Part shown: one piece after another, positions 1 to 11,600 of the stretch
Numbering within the stretch: the stretch's first letter is position 1
Layout of the letters: the number at the start of each line of letters is the position of its first letter
Source: Datisca glomerata
Lineage: Eukaryota; Streptophyta; Magnoliopsida; Cucurbitales; Datiscaceae
Length of the DNA: 64,000 nt
NCBI GenBank assembly: GCA_003255025.1
Contig: QANY01008839.1
Location: forward strand, 62,001-126,000
Direction: 5' to 3'
The notes under the pieces: generated by a model
What the model saw: only the letters and a program-made list of their open reading frames with translations
Databases searched by the model: none
What the model was told of the DNA's origin: nothing
Translations under genes and position numbers: made by a program

Positions 1-545
1 CCGACCATACATGAAATTGTCTTTTCCAAGGAGCAGTGTCCTAAGAAACCTCAGGAGGAAGAGGAATTAAGAAAGGTTCATTATGCTTCAGTTGTTTGTA
101 GTCTCATGTATGCAATGTTGTGTATGAGGCCAGACATCTATTATGCTGTAGGAATTGTCAATTGTTATCAATCAAATCCTGGTTTAGAACATTGGATTGT
201 AGTAAAGCAGATTCTCAAGTATCTTCGAAGAGCGAGATTATATGAATTTTTATTTAGGTGGAGACATGAACCCCACTGGATATATTGATTCTGATTTTTA
301 ATTAAATAGGGACAGTCGAAAGTCGATGTCTAGACAAGTATTCAACCTAAGTGGATGAGCTATAGTTTAGAGAAGTATTAAACAATCTAGTATTACAGAT
401 TCCCCTATGGAAGCTGAATATATAGCAGCTTGTGAAGCTGCGAAATAAGCAGTACGGCTTAGAAAGCTCTATAGTGATCTGAAAGTAGTTCTAGATATGG
501 ACAAGCCACTGATTTTTCTGTTATGGAACTTCTTGAATAGACTAG
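1..545 (+). mobile_element. Copia family A pol remnant, RNase H end
   Basis: This is the C-terminal part of a Ty1/Copia polyprotein, running in from before the window. Readable pieces include SLMYAMLCMRPDIYYAVGIV and YQSNPGLEHW, the usual RNase H-connection region of this family. Further on, a degraded EAEYIAACEAAK motif lies near 410-450. The same peptides occur in minus orientation near 30700 and in plus orientation near 45100, so all three are one family. Many in-frame stops and shifts follow position 288, so the copy is dead. The right edge near 545 is approximate, where similarity fades. Confidence 0.8.
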
Positions 546-719
546 TAACAAAATAGTTTTGAGCTAAGCCGTTTATCTAGCTCTAAATCTAATTGTTTAC
601 ACCTTAAGGATATTTTCATGATTACCTTAATCCTGAGGTGAATACAAAACATGACTTAGTGACTTACAGTCTTTGATACGCCAAAAGAGTGAGTTTAAAT
701 TACCAAGCAATACCTCGGC
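546..719. other. Unassigned spacer
   Basis: Between the Copia pol remnant and the LTR starting at 720 I see no coding signal or recognisable repeat. It may be decayed 3' sequence of either element. Confidence 0.3.
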
Positions 720-2039
720 TGTTGGGTCGTGATTCAACTTGTTAGAGTTACGTGATTCACAGATATGAAATTCGTGGCGAGATTACAAAATGCAACAATA
801 TCACCTTATACTTTATTGATGGGTGTGTGAATAAATAAACATGGCCAGGTACTCGATGAAATGAATCATTGAATAAGACATGATGAACTGTGTGAGATAA
901 TTCTCTGTTATATCTTTCGTACGTACTGTCAATAAATGAGTTAAGACAATAATAACTAGAAGGGTAAAATGGTAATTTTATATCATGCTCTTGTTACTGA
1001 TATTCTCAAAAGGTAACATAGCAAAATGTTATGTGGACCGTGAAATAAAATATGTTTATTTACACCGACAGAAAAATGTAACGTTCATGAATCGGGAGTA
1101 AATTCAGCATCGGACTTATAGTGGAGTCACACGATTTCATGATTAAATAAGTCAGAAATTTATATAGATAAATTCTCCCGATTATTTGAATCCTATAGCT
1201 TTATTTATGTGGTCCATTCGATCTCAGGAGTAGCTCATAAGGACAAAAATGAGAAACAACACCAGTTGGACCAAAAGCGTGTTTTGGACTAATGTATACT
1301 TCCTAAACCCATATGTGTAGAGCAAAAATTAATGTTCAAATTAATTCATTGCTATTTTCTAATTATTGGATAATTAGTTAATAAAAAAATTAATTAATTA
1401 ATTGATGTAGATCAATGTTATTTATCAATTTGGATTGATAAATTTGGACACAGTATTGGCTCTATGGAGATGTAAAATTTCGACAATTACAGTAAAGGGA
1501 GTAGAATTTCAGCAATTTAAATTAGGGATATATGTGTAAATTCTTAATATTTATATAGGGGATGGCATTAGGGTTGTCTCCCTAAGTGTGTTGACACAAC
1601 TCTGATCACAATATGTGATTACACAGATAAAAAAATAGTTTCTTTCTTCCCTCCATGTTGCCGCCGAAATCTAGAGGAAGAAGAGAAAAAATTATTTTTT
1701 TCTTCTGTTGTTTTGAGAGCACACACTCAATTTCTAACAACATCCTATTGAGATATGGTTCTTAATCCTACGAGCGTTTGTTATTACGAAAATTGATTCA
1801 AGTTTTACGAAGAACGCAACGCAATCAATAAGTTTCACCAAGTCAGAACTTCTCCGATACAAGAAATGTAAAATGTTATTTCCACTTCTTCTAAATATGT
1901 CAATATAAATATGCATGATCATAAATGGTTTTATATTTAATATGATTAAATAGTTGATGTAAATTTTTTATTTATTTTCTGCTCAGGAACTGTTCGTGGT
2001 TCATTAGTTTTTCTCAAATTTTTAAAACTCGATCCAACA
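720..2039 (+). repeat. LTR of a third Copia-like family (5' LTR)
   Basis: The segment starts TGTTGGGTCG and ends CGATCCAACA, which is the expected short inverted terminal repeat with TG...CA ends (one mismatch). One base after its end comes TTGTATCAGAGCC at 2041-2053, a tRNA-Met type primer-binding site. That order makes this a 5' LTR of a plus-strand element, 1320 bp long. It does not resemble the family A or B LTRs elsewhere in the window. The internal region is lost soon after the primer-binding site, where mitochondrial-like DNA begins near 2105. No second LTR was found. Confidence 0.65.
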
Positions 2040-2040
2040 A

Positions 2041-2053
2041 TTGTATCAGAGCC
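2041..2053 (+). other. Retrotransposon primer-binding site
   Basis: TTGTATCAGAGCC closely matches the plant consensus TGGTATCAGAGC, which pairs with the 3' end of initiator tRNA-Met. It sits one base after the LTR end. Confidence 0.7.
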
Positions 2054-2104
2054 TTGAGTTCTTGAATGTGTTTTATGAATGAATCCCGATTGATTGGCTG
2101 TAGG

Positions 2105-2450
2105 TGTACCTTCTTCTAAGGAAAATGGAGCATGGCGAGGGATAAATAAGTTTTCCCCTTTTCTGTTGTAACCCGCCACCGCATATGTAGAAATAGATGG
2201 AGCGGGGAAGGAAGAACAACCGTTTTAATTTGGCACATGAAGTGGCGGGTATGAATAGGTTACATAATGGAAATGTATGGGACTGCAAATCCTAGAATGA
2301 CGGTTCGATCCCATCCTTGGACACGGGGAGTGGCAAGCAGCACGAAACTTTCATTAATCAAATGGCACAAGGGGGATTTCCTTTGTTAGAAATCACACAC
2401 AACATTCGGGAACTCCCAAACCAAATAAATGCAACACATGATGAGTAGGG
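2105..2450 (+). other. Nuclear insertion of mitochondrial DNA (NUMT)
   Basis: The stretch is less AT-rich than its surroundings and contains a relic of the native plant mitochondrial trnC(GCA), described separately. The flanks, with many GGAAGG and GCGGGG words, look like mitochondrial intergenic DNA. The borders are estimated from the change in composition and were not verified by alignment. Confidence 0.6.
2253..2323 (+). pseudogene. trnC-GCA: trnC(GCA) relic of mitochondrial origin
   Basis: The core reads TACATAATGGAAATGTATGG, then ACTGCAAAT with anticodon GCA, then the T-arm GACGGTTCGATCCCATCC. From memory this matches plant mitochondrial trnC, which has few differences. The acceptor stem GAATAGG no longer pairs fully with CTTGGAC, so the copy is unlikely to work. 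Lying in a nuclear transposon-rich context, it is read as part of a NUMT and not as a functional nuclear tRNA gene. Confidence 0.65.
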
Positions 2451-2564
2451 AGATTTTTACATTCGATAATTGATGTACGTCGTTGCCGCCGTGCCGCACC
2501 GTCTCCTGTTGCCCCACGTTGCCGTTTTCCATTTCCGCTTGCCACCATAGGTTTCCTAATTATG

Positions 2565-2845
2565 TTTTAGGAAACCATAGGAATTAGGAAATTTTAAGGT
2601 TTTGGAAACTTTGGGGCTTAGGAAACCTTGAGTTTTAAAAAACTTTAAGGTTTAGGAAACCTTGAGTTTTTGGAAACTTTAGGGTTTAGTAAACCTTGAG
2701 TGTTTGGAAACTTTAGGGTTTAGGAAGCCTTGAGGTTTTGGTAACTTTAGGGTTTAGGAAATCTTGTGATTTTGGTAACTTTAGGGTTTAGGAAACCTTG
2801 AGGTTTTGAAAATTTTGGGTTTAGGAAACCTTAGGATTTTGCCCA
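2565..2845. repeat. 34-bp minisatellite with telomere-like motifs
   Basis: About seven imperfect units follow one another, each starting near GAAACCTTGAG and ending ACTTTAGGGTTTAG. Unit starts fall near 2622 and 2656 and then every 34 bp or so. Each unit is itself made of two similar 17-bp halves (GAAACCTTGAG... and GAAACTTTAGG...). Four units contain TTTAGGGTTTAG, close to the plant telomere repeat TTTAGGG. Confidence 0.8.
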
Positions 2846-3425
2846 ATCCAGTTCCTAAAAATTATTTTTATAAATTGATTTTAAAAATAAATCAATTGAT
2901 TAATTTTACTTGGTAATTTATTTATCAAAGTAAAAATTGTTGAAAAATTAAATTTTAAATCAAATTTTGAATTTTAAAAACGGGACTAGACTTTTGTAAA
3001 GAATTATAAATTGGTGGGACTTTCTGAAGGAGAATGAGAAAATTACAGACGCCATGAAGATTAGTATTTAAATTATTATAATTTATTTATTACTTTTTTA
3101 TGGGTTGTAATTAGAAATGGGCCATAAAGAGATTAATTTTGAATGAATGATTTATTACTAATCTTGTATCATCATATAACATACAATATAGAAATAGAGT
3201 TATGCCAATATTAAAATACCATGTAGCATGTATATGCATCATTGTGGTTTAAATTTAAAATGAGTTATAATTTAAGTACAATGCGAATTTCATAAAAGTT
3301 ATAAAATTTGAATTGTGATTTAAATTTTATAAATGATATTAAACGTAAACTACCATCACACTTAGTTTTTGGAAAAATGAATTTTTCTTTGCTTTTAAAA
3401 AAATATGGGATCGTGGAAGTTTTGA
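2846..3425. other. AT-rich DNA without identified genes
   Basis: This is highly AT-rich sequence with no coding signal. Its right end, from about 3370, could be the 3' end of the plastid atpF group II intron, since it leads directly into atpF exon 2, but I cannot confirm that by eye. Confidence 0.4.
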
Positions 3426-3890
3426 AATGAATGGAAAGATAATCTACTTTCATTAAGTGATTTATTAGATAATCGAAAACAAAGGATCTTGAAGACTATT
3501 CGAAATTCAGAGGAACTCCGCGAGGGGGCCATTGAACAGCTTGAAAAAGCCCGGTCCCGCTTACAGAAAGTAGAAATGGAAGCAGATCAGTTTCAAGTGA
3601 ATGGATACTCTGAGATAGAATGAGAAAAATTTAATTTGATTAATTCAATTTATAAGACTTTGGAACAATTAGAAAATTAAAAAAATGAAACTATTCATTT
3701 TGAACAACAAAGAGCGATTAATCAAGTCCAACAACAGGTTTTCCAACAAGCAAGCCTTACAAGGAGCTCTAGGAACTCTGAATAGTAGTTTGAACAACGA
3801 ATTACATTTACGTACCATCAGCGCTAATATTGGCATGTTTGGGACGATGAAAGAAATAACTAACTGATTAGTCCTTCTACTGTAGGCATG
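3426..3890 (+). pseudogene. atpF: Plastid atpF exon 2 inserted in the nucleus (NUPT)
   Basis: The translation gives [20 protein letters not shown], then [20 protein letters not shown], and near the end [20 protein letters not shown] followed by a stop. This is plastid ATP synthase CF0 subunit b (b/b' stalk), exon 2. The bases just upstream resemble the end of the atpF intron, so the source was unspliced plastid DNA and not a cDNA. Damage includes in-frame stops after GYSEIE and after LEQLEN, and a frameshift near VFQQ(A)SL. The last part (3685-3867) remains open. Plastid-like spacer may continue to about 3890. Confidence 0.9.
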
Positions 3891-3924
3891 ATTTTTTTTG
3901 GATAACTTTTTATAAATTTGAAAA

Positions 3925-6348
3925 AATAAGTTGCATCATATAAATGCTTTATTCAAAAGAGACATTTAGAAAAGTTGTCTTGACATCCATTTACCATATT
4001 TCATCGTCTAAACTAGCAGTTATGGATAAAAATATGCGAATGGATTTTTAGCATGGCAACGGGAGATAATGTCCCTTCATAATCGACTCCTTCCCTTTGT
4101 GTATAACATTTGGCTACCAGTCGTGCCTTGAAAATATCTACTTGCCCATTTACACCTCTTTTCTTCTTGAAGATCCATTTATATCCAATGGGTCTGACAT
4201 CTTCAGGTGGATCTACAAGTTCCTAGACAGAATTGGAATGCATCGATTCCATTTCTTGGTTAATTGCATCTTGCCATTTCTCCTTTTAAGGATATTCCAT
4301 CGCCTCATTGAAGCTTAATGGATCGTCATTATCAGTGTCAGACGCTAGGACATGTGCCTCTAGTTTATAGCGAATAGGTTGTCTTACAACCCTCCCACTA
4401 CGACGTTGCACTGGGGTTTCTTGAATAGGAACAGTGGTTTTTGTGGTTTATCATTTATCAGTTAATGATGAAGGCGGTCTTATTTCATCATATACTAATT
4501 CTTCGAGAATTACTTTGCTCTGAGGTTTGTAGTAATCCATATCGTATTCAATGAAAGTGGAATTCGTTGATACAAACATCTTTTGATCCTTGTTTCTGGA
4601 GCATAGCCAACAAATATACAGACTTCAAACCTTGAGTCTAACTTTCCTGTCTTGGGTCTAAGAATGTGAGTTGGACACCTCCATATACAAAAATGATGTA
4701 CACTAGGTATGAAACCATTCCATAACTCTAAAAGTATCTTGCTCACTGACTTAGAAATCACTACATTCAAAATGTAGGTTTACGTTTGAAGTGCGTATCC
4801 CCATAATGTGAGTGGTAGTGATGAGTAGCTTAACATCGACCTAATCATATCCAATAGGGCTTGGTTTCTCCTTTCTAAAACACCATTTTGCTGTGGTGTT
4901 TCAGCTGCTGTGAGTATAGATAGAATGTCATACTCCTGTAGGTAATTCTTGAATTCTAAATCCAAGTACTCACAACCTCTATCTGATCGAAGTGTTTTCA
5001 AAGATTAACAGCTTCGGCTTTGAAGTCTTTAAGCTTTCCAAAAGTTTCAGACTTTTTACGCATTAGGTAAGTATAACCATATCTAAAGTACTCGTCAATA
5101 AATGTGATGAAGTACTCATACCCACCTGTAGTTTGTACATTGATCGGTTTATAGACATCATTATGTACTAGCTCAAGTGATTCTTTGGCTCTTTCGCCCT
5201 TTCCAGACAAAATGTCTCTTGGTCATCTTATCATCTAGACAAGATTCACAAACTAGAAGAGTCTCAACTTTTAGTTCTCTCAAACCACCATGCTTTGTTA
5301 ACCGGTTTAATCTATCTTGATTAATATGTCTCATCATCATGACAAACTCTTTGACGTTTGTTACTTTTAAGATTTTTTATTTTAAACAATTCTGAATTAT
5401 TTAATGCACGTTCAGTTGATTTAAGCATATAGAGTCTGTTTGAAACTTTTGCATGGCAAATATTGAATCCAATCTTCAAAATAATAAAATGATTATTAAC
5501 AAAAGAAATATCAAATAATTGTTCATGCAGTAACGATAAAAAATCAAATTTCTCAAAAAATCAGGAATAAAATAATCATTGTTCAAAACAAGAAAATTAT
5601 TTCCAAAGCTTAAACGGGTTGTCCCTAATGTTTTTACTGACACGAATGTATCACTGACAACTATCATTATCATTTCGCCATCAGCCAACTCCCTTGATGA
5701 ATCAAGCATCTGCAAAGAAGAACATAAATGATTAGTGGCTCCTGAATCTAATATCCAGGATGACAAATCATATTCTACTAAATAAGCTTCAAGTACAAGT
5801 AAACTTCATTTACCTTTCTTTTACAACTTAGAGAGATGCGATAGTTCTCTTCCAGTGACCTTCAACTAAACAGTGAAAACATTTCCCTTAGGTTTGATGT
5901 CGCTTTGTTCTTCTTGACATTGGGTGACTTTTTGGCTTTCTTTCCTTTGTTCTTACTCTTGTCCTTACTATTATTCTTTTTCCTTTTTTGTTCTTAACAG
6001 TATTGGAAGAAAGCTTTTGCTCAGCAACATTTGCCTCGTCCTCTTTTGTCATACTTTTGTTGAGTGACCCAAAGGTCTGCAGCTCATTCAACAATTGAAT
6101 TTTGTTGAATTGAAATTTGTTCATAACATCATCGGTAGCCCTTGAATCTATTATCCAAGCATCATATCTGTCCCAAATGTTTTTTAGAGCATTGTCAGTA
6201 AGCTCTTAAGAATATTTCTTAGTAAGGACAAACATGTGGTTCTCACATATTAGCATTAAATTTAAATTTGATTTTCATCTTATAATGTTATCAACATTGA
6301 GTTTTTCGAGTGCAAGAAAGCAGGAATGGGGTAGCGCATGGTAGACAT
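3925..6348 (-). mobile_element. Copia family A copy 1: gag-PR-INT-RT (minus)
   Basis: Read on the minus strand from 6348, the order is gag (zinc-knuckle region near 5850-6120), protease, integrase and the start of reverse transcriptase. The protease has DSGATNH near 5740. Integrase is at 5330-4510 with GYEYFITFIDE, SDRGCEY and PQQNGVLERRN, giving the D, D and E positions. Gag seems to start at the ATG ending at 6348. The RT stops near 3925, next to the plastid insertion, so RT core, RNase H and the 3' LTR are missing. Frameshifts separate the pieces, and the copy is inactive. Confidence 0.85.
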
Positions 6349-8262
6349 ATTAACAACTAAAATAAAATATACATCATTCAATATAATTGAAATAAATATC
6401 AAGAAATATGGAAAGTAAAGGTGATGCATGAATGCGGCATCTCAATTACATAAACTTAGTAATTACTAATCGATGATAAGACAACCTAACAATTAATGTG
6501 CCACCTTAGGATTGGTCAGGTTAATTTTAAACTGTCTATGAGATATTCTCATCTTTATTAATTAAAACTTAAAATATCTCATATATTCTCTTTTAACAAT
6601 AAGGTTTAGCTTATTTGGTCAAGTCACAATTATCCACTCAAAACTTAATTATGACTTTTTGAGTGTAACCATTATTTTCGATTCCATGACTCGATTTAAA
6701 ATATGTCGTCTTAGAGTCGATCAAGTCTAAATTACATCACTTAGCCATATCTTCTTAAAAAGTTCAACATTGATATTGATACAGTTCGAAACCTTCCTTA
6801 GGAGGATGAAAACAAAGCCATCTCGAGGCCCTCTCGGTATCTCACGGTGTTGTACTAATAATGGAGACCATAAGTTACATTGATTTGTCAATATTCTTCC
6901 ACAAACTATTTTTATAATTGATGTGTTTATATTTTAACTAATAAGTTAATTCTAAATTAATTACTAGTTAAAATAATCTTACGAATGTAAAATTAATTAC
7001 TAATACAATCTAAGTTCATATAATCTTTTAAAAACCTAAGTCAAAATTAGATGAACTTAAAATAACTAATTAATTACATTCATCAAACATTAATAAAATA
7101 CTTTAATAAAGTCAGTTATCCTAAAGGTTACCAAGACCTTTATAGTGGTGTAATTATCAAGTTTGACTAATTAAAACTTCACATTTTACATGCAATTGAT
7201 TTTTCAAAACAATTCATATAAACACATTAGAAGAGTCCTAATCAATCATGTTTTCTACTAATAAGATGCATGAGTAAATAAAACTATATGGGGTTTCATG
7301 TATGGCATGTGATCGACTAATGCATTATCATGTAATCAATCATATCAATAAATATTTATTTAAATAATTAAATAAATAAATGATGAACCGAATGACTATT
7401 GAATATTTCTAAATTACAACATTTTAAAAAAGAAATAATTATAAAATGGATTTCAAGTATACATATTTCCAAAATAGCTCATTCTGCACCAGAGGTCCAT
7501 CTTCCTAATCTTCAAATTTTGATCAAAACTATTTTAATTAGGATAAACTATATTTTCTAAATAAATAATCTCATTAATTATCATTTTAAAATTAATTGAA
7601 TTTGATTAGTCAAAAACAATTTGATGACTCATCAAACTTGGATCAAACCTAATCAATTAATTAATTTTAATTTTCAAAAAATTAAAATGGATAACTATCC
7701 TTTTAAAATTTCAAAATTCAAAAGTCAAAGTTTAATAGATAAATGATATGATTAGGGTTTTCGCGAAGTATCGCAGAGATAGAACAATATGGTATCAGCG
7801 TTTCTGCGTAACATACCCTGGCAATCATAATGATTGCTGCCACCGCCGCCACTTCTGGTGGCAATTCTACCACTGGAAACCCAGCAATGCCAGTGCGGGC
7901 AATCATATTATCGGTGCAGATGCTGAAATTTCTTAACCGAATTCCTATTTATCTTTTCTTCTCTTCGTTCGTCTCGTGCGTTCTTCATCTTCTCGCGTAC
8001 AGAATTTTTACTACGTAATATTCAAGATAAACTTACAAAAATCCCTACGACCCAAAATAGCTTACACAAGATCTAAGGAAAATAATGAACAAAGCCTAAA
8101 CCCAAAAGTCACCATACAATTAACGATTCATCATTAAACACGATTCGTCATTAAACGATTCATTCAAAAAACATAACCATCTATTCATTCATGCATATCA
8201 AAATATATAATGAATAATGCAAGAACACATACATAGTATTTAATGTATGCACATATAAAGAC
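6349..8262 (-). mobile_element. Untranslated leader of family A copy 1
   Basis: Between the gag start (6348) and the primer-binding site (8264-8277) lies about 1.9 kb of mostly AT-rich non-coding DNA. Family A copy 3 has a comparable leader of about 1.8 kb (39677-41435), including similar phrases about cold-spot TTAATTA runs and a GC-richer patch near the PBS (here about 7740-7990). Small open frames in this patch lie on both strands and carry no recognised domain. Confidence 0.6.
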
Positions 8263-8263
8263 C

Positions 8264-8277
8264 GTTCTGATACCACT
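8264..8277 (-). other. Primer-binding site, family A copy 1
   Basis: On the plus strand it reads GTTCTGATACCACT. The reverse complement AGTGGTATCAGAAC is a tRNA-Met type primer-binding site next to the LTR boundary at 8278. Confidence 0.7.
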
Positions 8278-10676
8278 TGTTGGAATTAGCGGCATTGCGC
8301 GGCGTAGACGTGGTGGCTTTAAAAAAATCAATCTTCTGAAACTTTATCGATTGAAAACAAAAACAATTATGACGACACGGTTTTCTAAAACAAACTTTTA
8401 AATCTTTTAATGAAAAAACACCTTTTCTCATCGGGTCCATACATTAAATCAAAGGCATACAAAAATAAGAGTTATACCTCTTGTAGCCTGATCAAGAGTC
8501 ATTACAAACAACGAACTTGTAATCTCACGAACAACATACTGCGAGATCCATACGAAGATCTTCCAAGTCAATCCTCAAATATACTAGGACGTGTGTGGAC
8601 ACGTAGAATAAATCAATTATACTTTTCTATCTCTAGGTGTGCTCAACACATGAAATCTAGAGATTTTGAAGAATGACTATTGTGAGACAAAACTCTGAGA
8701 AAATTAAGAAAACTCAGAGCTTTTTATTAACATTTAATCATCCAATTGCACACCCTCAGGTTAATAGAATAATATATATATATATATATATCTTCTAGGT
8801 CAAGGCTCATCAGATTTTTAGAGATTTACAAAATAATAAAATTAATTATGAATATACCATTGTAGTGGGATTCACTACAATTAAGCCAACACTGTAGTGC
8901 CACATGACACTACAGTGTGCCGTGTGGATCAACAGTACCTCACGCCATTACTGATGCATAGCGCCAACGTAATGAAGTGTGGCACTACAGTGTGTCACGG
9001 GTTATTATTGCCACGTGGTACTACAGTAAGTCATGTCAATCTCTGATTCAAAAATCAGAGATTTACATGTGGCAGTCTAGTATGCCATGTGACAATTATC
9101 CTATAATACACTAATAATCAGATAAATATCTAGATATCAGTTAATTCAAAATTAACTTATCTAATCTCTCAATCAATTATCTTATCTGTTAATTAACAGA
9201 TTAAACAAACCAAATCAAATCATTATCCCATAATAATTTAATATTATTAAATTTTATAAATCAAATATTTTGTCTCACTAATCGATCAACATTAAAATAA
9301 TCTATATTATTATTTATTTGTAATTTCTCAAAATTATAATAGATAATATTATTAATTAATATCGCATAATTGTCTCATAAATATATACTTGCCCTAGAAA
9401 TTTAATTCTTATACAAGCTAGTTCTTTTCTCATGTCTTGAAATATTAACACCCTAGACTGTGTAGTACATAGGTGACTCGGGGACCATGACCCATAATTC
9501 TAAGCTCTAATAAATAAGATTTTAATTAAATAATCTTATTTATTAATTTTATTATTACTCCGCTATGAATATAGAATTGCACTCTTAGTAATTATACAAT
9601 ATATATATACAGAGTATTCTCATGTAGTTCATTGGTATAATCATTTCATATAGTTCTGTCCTTCAATTATTGGTTCGTAAATTAGAGCTAGTCAAAATTA
9701 TCGTTTTACCCTTCTAATTACTTATTGATCGTCAAGTCCCATTAATTCACTAGTGAACGACCAATTTATAACCGTATCATAAATTTGAGCTCAATAACCA
9801 TTCAGTTTCATAATTAACACTTAAGAAAACTAATATACGATACATTAGAAAAACTTGAATTCCAAATATTGTAAGATCATGTTTTTAGCCATCCATATCA
9901 TTAAATATCCAAAACAAAAGTTACTAATCTGTTTTGCAATCAAACCTTAACGGGTGAGTTCATGATTACTCATGATTCAGACTGATCTACATATGATCAT
10001 CAATTTTGATGTAAATTAGAGGTAGTCAAAATTATCATTTTACCCTTCTAATTACTTATTGATCATCAAGTACCTTTAATTCACTAGTGAACGACCAATT
10101 TATAATCGTATCATAAATTTGAGCTCAATAACCATTCAATTCCATAACTAACACTTAAGGAAACTAATATATGATACATTAGGAAAACTTGAATTCCAAA
10201 TATTGTAAGATCATGTTCTCACTCATCCATATCATTAAATCTCTAAAATAAAAGTTACTAATCTGTTTTGCAATCAAACCTTAATGGGTGAATCAAAAGA
10301 CTCAGTAGACATGCATAGGAGTTCATGACTACTCATGATTCAAACTGGTATACATATGATCATCAGTTTTGATGTGTATTAAATTTTTATGATAAACGAT
10401 AAGTTAATAAAGCACATCGGTTATGTCCTATATATTCTCATTATATAAAGTATATTCACTAAGATATATGTTCACATTAGTTATTCGAATGTAGATCATA
10501 TGCATTCATAATGCTCAGTGAACGTTCTCAGCCATCCGTACTAGTAATCATTCATTAAAAATTTCATATTTTAATATGTTGTGGACTATTTTATTCATAA
10601 TTTATTATCTTAATTATCTCGTAATTATACAAAATCATAACTCATTAATGAATATGAAATTTTTAAATATTTATAA
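8278..10676 (-). repeat. Family A LTR of copy 1, with internal duplication
   Basis: It starts TGTTGGAATTAGCGG right after the primer-binding site and aligns along its length with the family A LTRs at 27847-30064 and 37580-39662 (the latter inverted). It ends abruptly near 10676, short of the expected CCCCCAACA end, so the upstream LTR terminus is lost. A tandem duplication of 334 bp (9677-10010 and 10011 to about 10360) is found only in this copy. It carries a TA microsatellite at 8774-8793 and the CACTACAGTG-rich segment at 8880-9080. Confidence 0.85.
8889..8918. repeat. Perfect 11-bp inverted repeat in family A LTR
   Basis: ACACTGTAGTG and CACTACAGTGT form an 11-bp perfect stem around an 8-base loop. 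Related CACTACAGTG words and a G-box (CCACGTGG near 9010) follow within 150 bp. Equivalent motif clusters are present in the other family A LTRs near 28580, 34310, 38940-39050 and 46640-46740. Confidence 0.75.
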
Positions 10677-11324
10677 CTAGTGTAATTTCCCTTCTATACT
10701 CTTTAATACGACGTTGTTTTAAGTCTTGTACCTCATCTATATAAACTTGAAAATTAGGGCTAGACTCATTTTCCCCTACTCTAAGAAACGCAGCAGCAGG
10801 TGGCGTCTTCTTCTCTTCGCGATTAGGGTTAGGCTCGTTTTGTGTCTTCTTCTCTTCGTCTTCTTCGCAAATCCTCGGAGTTGAAATCTAATCTCTTCAC
10901 CGCGAGTTTTCATCTTCGTCTTCTCACGAAATCCTTCTGTCCGCGAGTCTTCATCTTCGTCTTCTTTGCCTTTCCTTCTTCGTCTGTGTTTAGAGGTTTT
11001 TTTTTACTCCAGTCCGCGAATCTAATCTCTATTTTGTTTTTACTGCTTTATATTTACTGCGTTTAGATTTCTTCTTCTGCGTTTAGATTTGCGTTTACAA
11101 CTATAACTCTGTATATTTCTTCAGTTTAGATCTTAATGTGGTTTACTGAATTTGTTATGTTTTCTGAGTTTAGATCTCAAACCCTACCCCAGGCTAAAGA
11201 AAAATCCTCATTATAAAATCTCCAAAAAAAAAATCTACAGGATAAATGCAACAAGGAGTTGGAGGAAATTTCAAAGTCCTTGCACTTATGTAAATTTCAT
11301 CGTATTTATTTTTTTCAGGAATAC
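10677..11324 (+). other. TATA-led pyrimidine-rich stretch, gene-leader-like
   Basis: CTATATAAAC near 10738 is followed by TTAGGG, TCTAAG and repeated CTTCTTCTCTTCGTC words to about 10990. This resembles the promoter and leader of a plant housekeeping gene. No open frame continues into a recognised protein. The piece leads into the GAACCGG block at 11325, an arrangement echoed at 62220-63100. It may be part of an uncharacterised non-autonomous element. Confidence 0.35.
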
Positions 11325-11600
11325 GCAGCCGAACCGGTGAATCGAGCTGAGCTGGAATCGAACCGAACCGGTTCGGTTCAGTTCAGACTCAACATAGGAC
11401 CTAGAGCGGCAACCGGTCCGGGTTGTTTGATGAAACCGGTGAACCGAACCGAACCGGGCTTGAGCAATACTGGACCGGTTAAGGCCCGTAAGCCAGGTCT
11501 GAGCCTTGCCTTCAAGGTCCATGGCCTAGCCCGTTCCGGAAGCTAGGCCCGACCCGACCCATGAGGTTCGGTGGGCCTGAACCGGCCTGGCTCGTGAATT
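11325..11600. repeat. GAACCGG-rich degenerate repeat block
   Basis: Words such as GAACCGAACCGG, CGGTTCGGTTCAG and GAACCGGCC recur with both orientations mixed, in a GC-richer island amid AT-rich DNA. The open frames here are low complexity. A second block of the same kind lies at 62970-63100, and a weaker echo (GAGCCGGTTT, CGGCCCGGATCG) at 12165-12270. Confidence 0.65.

Noticed and set aside
2565..2845. CRISPR-like array
   Set aside because: Units are contiguous and degenerate with no unique spacers, and the host is a plant nuclear genome. It is a minisatellite. The same applies to the arrays at 13734, 43335 and 63891.
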